Positions 52,198-61,774 are shown, counted from the first letter of the stretch. The stretch: DNA of 64,000 nt from Deltaproteobacteria bacterium (GCA_006226375.1 SBHC01000079.1:62001-126000); one strand, 5' to 3'. The notes: generated by a model not told the origin, from the sequence alone. Program-made: numbers and translations.

Positions 52198-52644
52198 ATG
52201 GATTTGGCCCGCCTGGGACAACACATCCCCCGGCTTATCCTTGTGCTGCTTCTGGTGGCGCCAGGAGTAAGCCTCGGTTGGAGCACTGGTTGCTCTCCCT
52301 CGGTTTCCATTCCTGAATCTGGGGAGAACGAAGCTGACGCTTCAACGCCACCCGAACAACGCAACACGTCCAGCCGGTTTGTGGGACACACATGCCAGAC
52401 CGAAAACGATTGCCCTTCTGGCCTCGGCTGCGAAACACTTATCCCTGATGGCTACTGCACCCGCGAGTGCACTCGAAGCGCTGATTGTCCAGGCAGCAGC
52501 CTCTGTGTTCGTATCACATTCTCCAACGGTCAGAAGTTCTTACGGTGCGTTCATACCTGCCGAACCGCAGAAGACTGTCGCACCAACTTTGTGTGTTACC
52601 ACCCTCCCAAATCCCTGAGTCAATTGTGCCTTCCTCTCCAATGA
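52198..52644 (+). CDS. Cys-rich lipoprotein
   Basis: A protein of 148 residues. A signal segment ends in SLGWSTGC, a plausible lipobox. The mature part has about ten cysteines in pairs with pattern CQTENDCPSGLGC, CTRECTRSADCPG and CRTAEDCRTNFVC, resembling small dickkopf/EGF-like or TIL domains that are common in myxobacterial surface proteins. Likely disulfide-rich and surface-exposed. ATG at 52198 has GGAGA 6 nt upstream. Confidence 0.8.
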   Translation: MDLARLGQHIPRLILVLLLVAPGVSLGWSTGCSPSVSIPESGENEADASTPPEQRNTSSRFVGHTCQTENDCPSGLGCETLIPDGYCTRECTRSADCPGSSLCVRITFSNGQKFLRCVHTCRTAEDCRTNFVCYHPPKSLSQLCLPLQ

Positions 52645-52757
52645 AACCCCGCTCTACGATTCGATGATGAGGTGAAGCCTGAGCACTCCCCTGTCACCCT
52701 CAGACATCAAGCCCATATCCTGTTCCAGCAAGCGTTGGAGAAGAGCCGCCATGCTCG

Positions 52758-52786
52758 TTGACAGAGAAGGGAATCTACGTTAGAAC
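52758..52786 (+). promoter_or_regulatory. Sigma70-like promoter before the P-rich kinase gene
   Basis: Perfect -35 TTGACA (52758-52763), 17-bp spacer, then TAGAAC (52781-52786). It lies 40 nt upstream of the ATG at 52826. Matching the consensus this well in a non-coding stretch makes it the best promoter candidate in the window. Confidence 0.6.
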
Positions 52787-52825
52787 AAATACCCACGACC
52801 TTTCGAGAAGAACGAGTTGCACACT

Positions 52826-54763
52826 ATGCAAGCCGATACATCATACGAACAAGTTGGAAAATACCGTCTCCTCAGGAAGTTGGCGACGGGCGGGATGGCG
52901 CACATTTTCCTGGCCGAACAAAGTGGTCTGGGTGGATTCCGCAAGCGGCTTGTTATCAAGAGAATCTTACCTCACCTGGTAGGGGACCAAAAATTCCTCC
53001 AGATGTTCCAGGATGAGGCGCGGGTGGCCGCGATGATGAACCACCCAAACATTGTCCAGATCTTTGAGTTGGGGGAAGCCGACGAGAGCTACTACATCGC
53101 GATGGAGTATGTCTCGGGATTCAACCTCCGGGAAGTGATCCAGCGCTCCAACGAGAATGGGATCTGGCTGGCCCCCGAATACATCGCCAAGCTCGGATCC
53201 CAGATCTGTGAGGGCCTCGAATACGCTCACAACTTCTGCGATGATGAAGGCAACCACCTTAACATCATCCACCGTGATATCTCCCCACAGAACATCATCC
53301 TCTCGAATCAGGGCATCATCAAAATCGTGGACTTTGGTATCGCCAAAGCCAAGTCCAACGCCCAAGAGACCCAGGCCGGTATCATCAAAGGCAAGCTGGC
53401 ATACATGTCACCCGAACAGGTGAAAGGACAGACGCTCGATCGCCGCAGCGACCTCTTCTCCTTGGGGATTGTGTTGCATGAGCTGGCCACCCACCAGCGA
53501 CCGTTCCAAGGCAAGTCCGACATTGACATGTTGCGGGCGATTCTCGATTCCAGTCCCACTCGGGTCGAAGCGTTGCGACCCGACTTTCCAACCGAGCTTT
53601 CCAACATCATCTATAGGGCTTTGGCCAAAGACAGGGAAGAACGCTATCCCTCTGCACGAGAGTTCCAGTGGGACCTCGAACAATTTATGCAGAGCGCAGG
53701 CAAAGCGGTTACCACCTTCCAACTCCGCGAGTTGGTGACCAAGCTGGAGCAGATCAGCAGCGACCCAAACCAAGAAGAGGTCAGCGGCTCCAACCCTCGC
53801 CCGGCGCCACCGAAGCCCGCGCAACCGGCACAACCTGCTCAGGCGGCACACACACCGCCCCCAGCACCTCCCATGCCGGCGAAGCAGCCAGGACCACCAC
53901 CTCCTCCGCCGGCCATTCCGGGTCAACGAGGCCCTGCTGCGCCAGAAGACTTTGACGAAGACGCAGAGACCATGTGGGCCACAGACTTGAAGCTTCCCCC
54001 TGGTCCTCAAGGCAGCCCTGCCCCTGCAAGCGTACCGGCTAGCGCGCCGTCGCTACCTCCTCAGCCTACAGCGAGCATGACGCCGCCCCCTCCGTCCAAC
54101 AACTTTACGCCCCCCCCTCCGTCCAACAACTTTACACCTCCCCCCGCGCAGCCGACATGGGGAGCCCCTCAAGTGGACAACACTCCGAACGATGAGTGGG
54201 AAGAGGAAGACGCTACTGTACTCAGCCCCTCTCCCCTCGCTGCCAACTTTAAACCGGAAGCCCCTCCGGGGATGCAAGCCCCCACGGCAGCAGCACCCAG
54301 ACCCAACTTTAACCAATTGGGTAACAACGATCTGGACACCATCACAGAGCCTGGGCTGGATACAATTAGCAATCCGAACAATGCTATCTCTGCAGACGTG
54401 ATGAACAGCTATCTCCCTCCGGCTCCGAACCATCAGTTCAATGAATCAGAACCTCCCACGTTACTGGATCAACCCAGTCTCGCTTCGATGGGTATCCCCA
54501 ACCCAAATCAACCACCACGTCAGGCTGTTGTTGCAACAGCCTCTGGGTCCTATGGCAACATCCAAGCAGGGCAACAGAATCCAAGTTGGGCGACAAGCAA
54601 TCGTCCGACAACACAGAACCCTCCACAAGACCGACGGTTTCGTAGCCGAAGCGCGCTCCTGGAGAAGCCTCCCGCTGGCGGCGGCAAGCGTGTGATTTTG
54701 ATTGTCTCCATTGTGATTGTCTTGGCTGCTGCTGGTGTACTCACGTATATGTTCGCTCTCTAA
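52826..54763 (+). CDS. Ser/Thr protein kinase with Pro-rich linker and C-terminal membrane anchor
   Basis: A protein of 645 residues. Kinase domain (about 11-290): GGMAHIFLA, VIKRIL, HRDISPQN (about 148-155) with Ser where the usual Lys is, DFGIAK and AYMSPEQVKGQ. This HRD(I/V)SPQN form is common in myxobacterial kinases. A long Pro/Ala-rich linker (about 320-600) includes two PPPPSNNFT repeats. A single membrane helix (about 622-643) is at the very C-terminus, so the kinase is tail-anchored facing the cytoplasm. ATG at 52826 is used instead of the upstream TTG. Confidence 0.88.
   Translation: MQADTSYEQVGKYRLLRKLATGGMAHIFLAEQSGLGGFRKRLVIKRILPHLVGDQKFLQMFQDEARVAAMMNHPNIVQIFELGEADESYYIAMEYVSGFNLREVIQRSNENGIWLAPEYIAKLGSQICEGLEYAHNFCDDEGNHLNIIHRDISPQNIILSNQGIIKIVDFGIAKAKSNAQETQAGIIKGKLAYMSPEQVKGQTLDRRSDLFSLGIVLHELATHQRPFQGKSDIDMLRAILDSSPTRVEALRPDFPTELSNIIYRALAKDREERYPSAREFQWDLEQFMQSAGKAVTTFQLRELVTKLEQISSDPNQEEVSGSNPRPAPPKPAQPAQPAQAAHTPPPAPPMPAKQPGPPPPPPAIPGQRGPAAPEDFDEDAETMWATDLKLPPGPQGSPAPASVPASAPSLPPQPTASMTPPPPSNNFTPPPPSNNFTPPPAQPTWGAPQVDNTPNDEWEEEDATVLSPSPLAANFKPEAPPGMQAPTAAAPRPNFNQLGNNDLDTITEPGLDTISNPNNAISADVMNSYLPPAPNHQFNESEPPTLLDQPSLASMGIPNPNQPPRQAVVATASGSYGNIQAGQQNPSWATSNRPTTQNPPQDRRFRSRSALLEKPPAGGGKRVILIVSIVIVLAAAGVLTYMFAL
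54082..54135 (+). repeat. 27-bp direct repeat encoding PPPPSNNFT
   Basis: Two copies (54082-54108 and 54109-54135) encode PPPPSNNFT in the kinase linker. The second copy begins with a run of eight C (54110-54117), a possible slippage site. Confidence 0.75.
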
Positions 54764-54829
54764 AACATACCCCCTACATCTAACATTAAGCACCCCCAAG
54801 ATCTTGCAAACCACAACAGGAGAAGTGGA

Positions 54830-55741
54830 ATGTCGACCTACGTTTCGGGACGGCGATGGAACCAAATGTCCCGCAGTGGCTCCTTCTTTCTTTGCTTTCT
54901 GGCCTACGTCTGTGCAGGACTAGCCGCCTGGTTTACATTGCGCTGGTGTACAGGTTGGAGCCCTCTAGCAGCTTCTGCCATGGCCGATGTCGCAGCAACT
55001 CTCGTCATCTTCGTGTGTAGCTTTGCTCTGGCCAACTCCAGTATGTATGACCCCTACTGGAGCGTCATTCCCATTGTGCTGGCTGGCTACTGGGGTTGGG
55101 GGTTGGCCGCAGAAGGGGTGCCATGGCTTCGCAAGGTTGTGGTCTTTTCCTTGGTCACGTTGTGGGGCTTGCGTCTGACCTTCAACTGGGCCAGAGGTTG
55201 GCCGGGCTTGCACCACGAAGACTTTCGCTACATCGACTTGCGCGAGAAAACCGGCCGATTTTACTGGCTGGTCAGCTTCTCCGGCATCCACCTCTTTCCC
55301 ACCTTTCAGGTGTTCATGGGATGCATCGCAATTTATCCGGCCATGGCAACCAGCACCCGGCCCTTCTCCTGGCTTGACGGCGTCGCAGCAGGCGTCACCT
55401 TCCTCGGGATAGCGTGGGAAGCGATCGCAGACCAACAGTTGCGCAACTTCCGCAAGCAATCCCCCCCCCAAGATGCGATTCTTGACACAGGACTGTGGAA
55501 ATACTCACGTCACCCCAATTACTTTGGCGAGATGACCTTCTGGTGGGGCCTCTATTTGTTTGGTTTGGCTGCGGACCCTTCCTACAAGTGGATCGCCCTC
55601 ATCGGTCCAGGCTGCATCACAGCTATGTTTATCTGGATCAGCCTGCCCATGATAGACAAGAGAATGCTTCGCAAACGGCCCCACTACGCCGAACGGATGA
55701 AAAAAGTATCTTCCATCCTTCCCTGGTTCCCAGCCAAATAG
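54830..55741 (+). CDS. DUF1295 membrane protein (steroid 5-alpha-reductase/isoprenylcysteine-methyltransferase fold)
   Basis: A membrane protein of 303 residues with about eight helices. LRLTFNWARGWPGLHHEDFRY and the C-terminal GLWKYSRHPNYFGEMTFWWGLYL are hallmarks of DUF1295, related to steroid reductases and ICMT. The family probably modifies lipid-like substrates; function is not established. ATG at 54830 has AGGAG 9 nt upstream. A tract of nine C lies in the coding sequence (QSPPQD, 55461-55469), a possible slippage point. Confidence 0.85.
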   Translation: MSTYVSGRRWNQMSRSGSFFLCFLAYVCAGLAAWFTLRWCTGWSPLAASAMADVAATLVIFVCSFALANSSMYDPYWSVIPIVLAGYWGWGLAAEGVPWLRKVVVFSLVTLWGLRLTFNWARGWPGLHHEDFRYIDLREKTGRFYWLVSFSGIHLFPTFQVFMGCIAIYPAMATSTRPFSWLDGVAAGVTFLGIAWEAIADQQLRNFRKQSPPQDAILDTGLWKYSRHPNYFGEMTFWWGLYLFGLAADPSYKWIALIGPGCITAMFIWISLPMIDKRMLRKRPHYAERMKKVSSILPWFPAK

Positions 55742-55762
55742 AACCTTCCCCGCGTCCCATAC

Positions 55763-56101
55763 TCAGTCGTCGGTGGGAGCATCGGGGCAAAAGCTTCCAT
55801 CGATGCAGTAGGAAGCGGAGTCGCTGTATTTGATGCAAAGCTTTCCTGCACCACAAGGATTGCTGGAGCTGCACTTCACACCCACACAGCGCCCATAGGT
55901 CACGTTTTTCCCACCTGGACACGTGAAGCTGCTGAGGCAAAACAGGCCCGTAACACAATCGTGTTTCGCTGTGAAACCATCCCCTTTCCACGAACAGGAC
56001 TCACCAGCTTTCTTGCCTGAGCAAGCCACACCCACCAGCAACATCAACGCAGCCCAACCTGCCAAGAACATCCGAACCTTGTTCATTTTCTTCTTTCGCA
56101 T
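55763..56101 (-). CDS. Small Cys-rich lipoprotein
   Basis: A protein of 112 residues. Signal peptide and lipobox LVGVAC. The mature part has about ten cysteines with GESCSW, HDCVTGLFCLSSFTC, CVGVKCSSSNPCGAGKLC and SYCIDGSFC, a pattern similar to the other small Cys-rich surface proteins in the window. GGAGG lies 4 nt before ATG 56101; ATG 56086 is an alternative. Convergent with the DUF1295 gene. Confidence 0.78.
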   Translation of the reverse strand: MRKKKMNKVRMFLAGWAALMLLVGVACSGKKAGESCSWKGDGFTAKHDCVTGLFCLSSFTCPGGKNVTYGRCVGVKCSSSNPCGAGKLCIKYSDSASYCIDGSFCPDAPTDD

Positions 56102-56161
56102 CTGTCCTCCAAGCAACAGCAATCTATCGTGTTCAACAACGAACTTCAGTATCAACCATGG

Positions 56162-56977
56162 TTACGACCACATCCACGAAAGCACACCCAAACCAATGGC
56201 AAAAGCATAAGCCATAGCAGAGGCTGCAGGGTACCGGGATGTCCAGAACTTAAAGGCTGTCCCAAACGAACGCTTAATTCGCACCAACTTCCTGTTATCA
56301 AAGTCGACAGAATAGATTTCGTCAAGGATTAAGTGGGAGAGCGCCCCTGTCAGGCCAGCCAACGCAAGAAGGGCACGCTCATGAAAGGAAAAGGGCTGAA
56401 GAAACAGAAACACCACCTCGGCAAACACGACAGCAAAAGGGACGCTGTGTAGCATTCCACGGTGAACCGTAAAGGTCTTGAACACGGGAATGGCAATCTG
56501 GACAGCCGCAGCAATCCCAACCATCACCAGCCAGGTTTTCTGGTAGCCAAAGGGAAGGCGGGGAAAAAGGAACAGCGTGGGAGCCGCACAAACCCCTGCC
56601 ACCAGGATGCTCTGGAGGGCATTTTTAACGGTCCCTCTACGAACCTTGCCCCACCAACTCATCTGGGGAAGCGCCCAATGCAAAAGGTAGTGGTTGGGAA
56701 TCACCACGGTCAGGCTCCAAACCACCCATTGCCCTCTCCCATGAGCCCAGACCGCCAACGAAACGACAGGCAGCATCGTAGAGAGCAACCGACCAATCTC
56801 CGCAACGGCGTGGCCTCTGTCGTGATCAATGTCGGGAATCATCCCTCCCAGGAACCCAAAAAACACTCCCAGCAGCAGGATATCCCAACCCAGCTGGTGC
56901 AACCAAAGCGAGCTGACACCAATGGTAAGTAAACCTGCGCAAGCTCCAACGCTAACATGTGTTCGATAATTCGCCAT
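56162..56977 (-). CDS. YdjM-like membrane-bound metal-dependent hydrolase (DUF457)
   Basis: A membrane protein of 271 residues with about seven helices. MIPDIDHDRGH, FTVHRGMLHSVPF and LSHLILDEIYSVDFDN are the metal-binding motifs of the YdjM/DUF457 family, in which Asp and His bind zinc within the membrane; the exact substrate is unknown. Escherichia coli ydjM is LexA-regulated, but no SOS box was found here. ATG at 56977 gives a start MANYRTH; the longer frame to 57022 has no matching extension. Divergent from the molybdenum hydroxylase gene. Confidence 0.83.
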   Translation of the reverse strand: MANYRTHVSVGACAGLLTIGVSSLWLHQLGWDILLLGVFFGFLGGMIPDIDHDRGHAVAEIGRLLSTMLPVVSLAVWAHGRGQWVVWSLTVVIPNHYLLHWALPQMSWWGKVRRGTVKNALQSILVAGVCAAPTLFLFPRLPFGYQKTWLVMVGIAAAVQIAIPVFKTFTVHRGMLHSVPFAVVFAEVVFLFLQPFSFHERALLALAGLTGALSHLILDEIYSVDFDNRKLVRIKRSFGTAFKFWTSRYPAASAMAYAFAIGLGVLSWMWS

Positions 56978-57005
56978 ACGCCCGGGCTCTCCGCAATTTG
57001 CCTTC

Positions 57006-57033
57006 TTGCAAAAGGGCAACACTGTGCTATGCT
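57006..57033 (+). promoter_or_regulatory. Promoter-like element before the molybdenum hydroxylase gene
   Basis: TTGCAA (57006-57011), 16-bp spacer and TATGCT (57028-57033), each four of six matches to consensus, 55 nt upstream of ATG 57088. It lies in the leader between divergent genes. Confidence 0.4.
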
Positions 57034-57087
57034 ATCGTCACCTCAGTTGGGTAACTCTACGATTCAATCTAGTGGAAAGGAGCATCC

Positions 57088-59703
57088 ATGGACACCCTTC
57101 GCTTCACGATAAACGGCCAGGAAGTTGAAGTCGCTCAAGAAGAAGGACTGACAGCGCTTGCTGCCATTCGTGACCGCTTGGGCATCACTTCTCCCAAAGA
57201 TGGCTGTTCTCCCCAGGGACAATGTGGATGTTGCACGGTCCAAATCAATGGCAAAGCCTTGATGTGCTGCACCAAGTCAGCCGAAAGTTTGGCCGACAAA
57301 GAAGTGACCACCCTGGAAGGTCTCTCCCACCATCATCGGGAAGTGCTGGCCCGCGCCTTTGTGAAGACAGGAGGATTGCAATGCGGCTTCTGTATCCCCG
57401 GCATCAGCATGCGAGTGGCCACGTTGCTCAACCGCACAGACACGCCCAACGACAAACAGATCCGCAACGCCATGCAACCCCATTTGTGCCGTTGCACCGG
57501 ATATGTCAAGATCTTTGATGCCATCCGAGAGGCCGCTCTGCACTGGAACACCGAAACCTTACCGGAACTTCCCACGGAAAGCCATGTCGGCGCCGGGACT
57601 GTCCGTTACCTCGGTCAAGAGTGCGTGTTGGGCGAAAAAGCTTACGTAGACGACATGGTCCTCCCTGACATGCTCCACGGCGCTGTCCTCCTCTCGGAAC
57701 ACCCGAAAGCACGTGTCGTCTCTATCGACACATCGGCTGCAGAGTCTGCCCCTGGAGTTCATGCTGTCATCACAGCCAAAGACCTGCCTGGAGCCAAGAA
57801 GGTTGGCCTTATCGAGAAAGACTGGTCGGTCTTGATTGATGTGGGCGAAGTCACCCACTGCATGGGCTCTGTCATCGCCGCTGTCGCAGCAGAGACACGA
57901 GAGCAAGCACGAGCAGCCACAGCCCTCATTGAAGTGGAGTACCAGGTCCTCACTCCAGTAACAGGGCCCAAAGAAGCCCTCGCCACTGGCGCTCCCGAAG
58001 TTCACCCAGGTCAACCCAACCTCTTGCGTACGTGCATGATCAAGCGGGGCGACGTTGACGCAGCCATCCAAGCTTCAGAGTATGTCCTGGAGGAGGTCTT
58101 CTCCTCCCAACGCATTGAGCATGCCTTCCTGGAGCCTGAAGCCGCGCTCGCGGTGCCGGAAGAAAACGGCGTGCTGCTTTACACCCAAGGCCAGGGAGTC
58201 CACGACGACCAACGTCAAGTGGCTGCCATTCTCGACCTCCCCCTCGAGAACGTCCGGGTCAAACTCGTCAGCAACGGAGGGGCTTTTGGAGGCAAGGAAG
58301 ACCTCTCCATCCAGGGACACACAGCCCTCCTTGCACAGCACACCCAACGCCCCGTGAAGCTGGTGCTCTCACGGGATCAGTCGATGCGCATGCATCCCAA
58401 GCGCCACCCCATTGAGATGCACTACACCGTAGGCTGCGACGCGCAAGGCAAGCTGACCGTTGTGAAAGCCCGAATGTACGGCGACACAGGAGCTTACGCT
58501 TCCGTCGGAGACAAGGTTCTGGAGCGAGCCGCTGGCCACTCCTGCAGCGCCTATCGCGTACCGGTTGTGGATGTGGAAGCCTACACCGTCTACACCAACA
58601 ACCCACCCAGCGGGGCGTTCCGAGGGTTTGGAGTAAACCAAACCGCCTTTGCCATGGAAGGGATGCTGGATCGACTCGCAGAGCTTGCAGGCGTGGATCG
58701 CTACGACATCCGTGAACGCAACATCCTCCATCCAGGTGACCGCTTCGCCACCGGCCAGATCATGAACGAGAGCGTCGGTCTGCAAGCCTGCCTTGAAGCT
58801 GTCAAAGATGACTTCAAGAACGCGACCTACGCTGGCATCGCTTGTGGCATCAAGAACACCGGGATTGGCAACGGAATGCCCGACATCGGCCGGGCGTTGC
58901 TGTCGATCGGTGAGGACGGACATGTCACTCTCTTCACCGGCTACACAGAGATGGGACAAGGATTGTTCACAGTGCTGCAACAGGTCGTTTGCGAAGAAGC
59001 GGGCCTGACTCCAGACCAGATATCGGTCAAGGTCAACACCGATTACGCAGTAGAATGCGGCATGACAACCGCATCGCGGGCAACGGTCCTTGCTGGAGAA
59101 GCGACCCGACGTGCCTCGCTCAAGCTAAAAGAAGCCCTCGACTCCGGCAAAACCCTCTGGGACTTGAAGGACCAAAGCTTCCATGGCGAGTTCATCTGTG
59201 ACTTCACCACCAAGCCTGGAACAAACGTCGACAACCCTGTAACCCACCTGACCTTTGGCTACGCGACCCAGGTCGTGATCCTCAACGAAGACGGAACGCT
59301 GCAAAAAGTCATCGCAGCCCACGATGTTGGGAAGGTGATGAACCGACTTCAGTGTGAAGGTCAAATTGAAGGCTCAGTCCACATGGGCCTGGGTTACGCG
59401 TTGACCGAAGACATGCGAACCGAGGGAGGCGTCCTCGAATCCACCAACATCAACGACATGTGCATCATCCGGGCGCGCCACATTCCAGAAATCGAAGTCC
59501 GTCTGTTGGAAGTCCCTGACCCCATCGGACCGTACGGCGCGAAAGGAGTGGGCGAGATTGGTCTCGTTCCTACGGCAGCCGCTGTCGCTGGAGCGCTTCA
59601 TGCCTACGATGGTCTCCGTCGCAAGAAGCTTCCCATGCGCGGCTCCCCCGCTGCTCGTGCCATTCTCCCCAAGAGCAAACACGAGCCCGACCCCTCTGCC
59701 TAA
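57088..59703 (+). CDS. Molybdenum hydroxylase of the xanthine dehydrogenase family (selenium-dependent type possible)
   Basis: A protein of 871 residues. The N-terminal ferredoxin domain has CSPQGQCGCC and the second cluster motif CGFC...CRCTGY. Directly after comes the molybdopterin-binding large domain, with VSNGGAFGGKED, PSGAFRGFGVNQ, YTEMGQGLFTVLQQV and GPYGAKGVGEIGLVPTAAA. No FAD domain is fused. This single-chain [2Fe-2S]-Mo architecture is that of aldehyde oxidoreductases and the selenium-dependent molybdenum hydroxylases. The substrate is unknown; purine, aldehyde or aromatic heterocycle is possible. AAGGAG lies 6 nt before the ATG. It is probably the first gene of an operon with the regulator and GST below. 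Confidence 0.88.
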   Translation: MDTLRFTINGQEVEVAQEEGLTALAAIRDRLGITSPKDGCSPQGQCGCCTVQINGKALMCCTKSAESLADKEVTTLEGLSHHHREVLARAFVKTGGLQCGFCIPGISMRVATLLNRTDTPNDKQIRNAMQPHLCRCTGYVKIFDAIREAALHWNTETLPELPTESHVGAGTVRYLGQECVLGEKAYVDDMVLPDMLHGAVLLSEHPKARVVSIDTSAAESAPGVHAVITAKDLPGAKKVGLIEKDWSVLIDVGEVTHCMGSVIAAVAAETREQARAATALIEVEYQVLTPVTGPKEALATGAPEVHPGQPNLLRTCMIKRGDVDAAIQASEYVLEEVFSSQRIEHAFLEPEAALAVPEENGVLLYTQGQGVHDDQRQVAAILDLPLENVRVKLVSNGGAFGGKEDLSIQGHTALLAQHTQRPVKLVLSRDQSMRMHPKRHPIEMHYTVGCDAQGKLTVVKARMYGDTGAYASVGDKVLERAAGHSCSAYRVPVVDVEAYTVYTNNPPSGAFRGFGVNQTAFAMEGMLDRLAELAGVDRYDIRERNILHPGDRFATGQIMNESVGLQACLEAVKDDFKNATYAGIACGIKNTGIGNGMPDIGRALLSIGEDGHVTLFTGYTEMGQGLFTVLQQVVCEEAGLTPDQISVKVNTDYAVECGMTTASRATVLAGEATRRASLKLKEALDSGKTLWDLKDQSFHGEFICDFTTKPGTNVDNPVTHLTFGYATQVVILNEDGTLQKVIAAHDVGKVMNRLQCEGQIEGSVHMGLGYALTEDMRTEGGVLESTNINDMCIIRARHIPEIEVRLLEVPDPIGPYGAKGVGEIGLVPTAAAVAGALHAYDGLRRKKLPMRGSPAARAILPKSKHEPDPSA

Positions 59704-59756
59704 ACAGCCTCTCTTCCCCACCACACAACGATGGCGCTGTCATCGAGGATATCCCT

Positions 59757-60803
59757 GTGAGCAAACCCATAGAGATTGGACTCAGCGCTGTTATCCTCGC
59801 TGTTACCGACGAAGAGCCTCGTGTGTTAACGGTCGAACACTTGCCCTCGACCAATCTGCAGTCGGCTCCACCCAGACCCGAAGAAGAACACGCTCCAGCC
59901 CTCCCCTTTGCTCCCCTCGACCCCATTGGCCACCGCACCCTGGAGCTGGGACTGCGTGACCATGTTCTCTCCCAAACGGGCATGGAGCTTGGTTACGTCG
60001 AGCAGCTCTACACCTTCGGAGACCGCGACAGACTCTACGGCCACGATGAGCACACACCGCGTTTGATTTCAGTGGCCTACCTTGCTCTGGTTCAAGAGAC
60101 CCGAGCGCTTCTTCAAGATGCGCATTGGGTCGGATGCTACCGCTTCTTCCCGTGGGAAGATTGGCGGAACGGCACCCCCGCCATCCTGGAAGACACCATT
60201 TACCCAGCGCTCCGGGAGTGGGTGGAAGACGCAGACACTCCAACAGAACGCACCCAACGACAGGAACGAGCCGCCATTACCTTTGGGTGGGGGCAAGCAC
60301 CTTGGGACGGGTACCGGGTCTTGGAGCGCTACGAATTGCTGTACGAGATGGGTCTCATTCCCGAAGCCCAACGAGACGAAGACACAGGCAACACAGTGTT
60401 TCCTCTCGGACAACAAACAAAACAGAGAGCCGCAAATCACGAGAAACAAAGAGACTCTCTGGGCCTACCGATGGCCTTGGATCACCGCAGAATCCTCAGC
60501 ACAGCCTTGGGACGCCTTCGAGGAAAAATAAAATACCGACCTGTCGTGTTCGAACTACTACCTGACACCTTTACCCTCCTGCGTCTGCAGCGTGTGGTGG
60601 AAGCTTTGGCAGGATTGCAACTGCACAAGCAAAACTTCCGCCGCCTCGTCGAGAGAGGCGGACTTGTGGAAGGGACAGAAAAGCTCGATACACAAACGGG
60701 AGGACGCCCGGCCAAACGGTTCAGGTTCCGGCGCGAAGTACTGCGAGAACGACCCACACCTGGTGTTGGACTCCCAGGCACTCCCACACATAGGAGAAAT
60801 TAA
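59757..60803 (+). CDS. NrtR-like regulator with NUDIX-fold N-terminus and winged-helix C-terminus
   Basis: A protein of 348 residues. The N-terminal part has a degenerate Nudix-like stretch (RTLELGLRDHVLSQTGMELGYVEQLYTFGD), lacking the catalytic Glu residues, as in NrtR. The C-terminal part (about 255-335) has FTLLRLQRVVEALAGLQLHKQNFRRLVERGGLV and GRPAKRFRFR, the NrtR winged-helix pattern. NrtR senses ADP-ribose-like ligands and controls NAD metabolism. The GTG at 59757 has GAGG upstream. It lies 53 nt after the molybdenum hydroxylase and 2 nt before the GHR gene, so it probably belongs to the same transcript. Confidence 0.85.
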   Translation: MSKPIEIGLSAVILAVTDEEPRVLTVEHLPSTNLQSAPPRPEEEHAPALPFAPLDPIGHRTLELGLRDHVLSQTGMELGYVEQLYTFGDRDRLYGHDEHTPRLISVAYLALVQETRALLQDAHWVGCYRFFPWEDWRNGTPAILEDTIYPALREWVEDADTPTERTQRQERAAITFGWGQAPWDGYRVLERYELLYEMGLIPEAQRDEDTGNTVFPLGQQTKQRAANHEKQRDSLGLPMALDHRRILSTALGRLRGKIKYRPVVFELLPDTFTLLRLQRVVEALAGLQLHKQNFRRLVERGGLVEGTEKLDTQTGGRPAKRFRFRREVLRERPTPGVGLPGTPTHRRN

Positions 60804-60805
60804 CG

Positions 60806-61774
60806 ATGGGTCTTCTCGTAGAAGGACAATGGCACGACAAGTGGTACGATACCGACTCCAACGACGGAAAGTTTGTTCGCAGTGAATCCCAGTTTCGCAA
60901 CTGGATCACAGCCGATGGCTCTAGCGGTTTCCCAGCCGAAGCCAACCGGTATCATTTGTATGTCTCGTGGGCCTGCCCTTGGGCGCATCGCACCCTCATC
61001 TTCCGAAAGCTGAAGGGCCTGGAAGATGTTATTGACGTCTCTGTGGTCCACCACTTTATGGGCGAAAAGGGATGGACCTTCCTTAACGAAGATGGAGCCA
61101 CCGGCGACAAGCTCTACGGCTTCGACTACTACTACCAAATGTACACCAAGGCCGACCCAAACTACTCCGGACGTGTCACCGTTCCCATCCTCTGGGACAC
61201 CAAGAAAGAGACCATCGTTAGCAACGAATCATCCGAGATCATCCGGATGTTAAACACCGAGTTTAATGAGTTTGGAGACGCTTCCCTGGACTTCTATCCG
61301 GAAGACTTGCGCGATGCCATCAATGAGATCAATGACCCGGTCTACCACAACGTCAACAACGGCGTGTACAAGTGCGGCTTCGCCACAACGCAGTCTGCCT
61401 ACGAAGAGCCGTTCGACGCGCTGTTCGCAACACTTGATGACCTGGAAGAACGTCTCAGCCAACAACATTACCTTTGCGGAGATCGGGTAACTGAAGCAGA
61501 TTGGCGATTGTTCACAACGTTAATTCGCTTTGACCCTGTCTACTATGTCCACTTCAAGTGCAACAAGCGACTCATCCGGGAGTACCCGAACCTGCAAGAC
61601 TATATGCTCGCGCTGTACCACACGCCAGGCGTCGCAGAGACCTGCAACATGCTTCACATCAAGTCTCACTACTACGGCAGCCACGAGACAGTGAACCCCC
61701 ACCTGATCGTTCCCAAAGGCCCAGACCTCGACCTCGACACCCAACCCAAGCGCCCCATCCCGCTCCTTGGATAA
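60806..61774 (+). CDS. Glutathionyl-hydroquinone reductase (Xi-class glutathione transferase)
   Basis: A protein of 322 residues with the full Xi-class layout. The N-terminus has the TrxLike motif SWACPWAHR (Cys57) and a WTFLNEDGATGDKLYGF segment; the C-terminal helical domain contains NNESSEIIRML and RFDPVYYVHFKCN. It reduces glutathionyl-hydroquinones, detoxifying or recycling quinones. AGGAG lies 9 nt before the ATG. It begins 2 nt after the regulator. The tandem relative at 29724 shares these motifs in its second half. Confidence 0.92.
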   Translation: MGLLVEGQWHDKWYDTDSNDGKFVRSESQFRNWITADGSSGFPAEANRYHLYVSWACPWAHRTLIFRKLKGLEDVIDVSVVHHFMGEKGWTFLNEDGATGDKLYGFDYYYQMYTKADPNYSGRVTVPILWDTKKETIVSNESSEIIRMLNTEFNEFGDASLDFYPEDLRDAINEINDPVYHNVNNGVYKCGFATTQSAYEEPFDALFATLDDLEERLSQQHYLCGDRVTEADWRLFTTLIRFDPVYYVHFKCNKRLIREYPNLQDYMLALYHTPGVAETCNMLHIKSHYYGSHETVNPHLIVPKGPDLDLDTQPKRPIPLLG

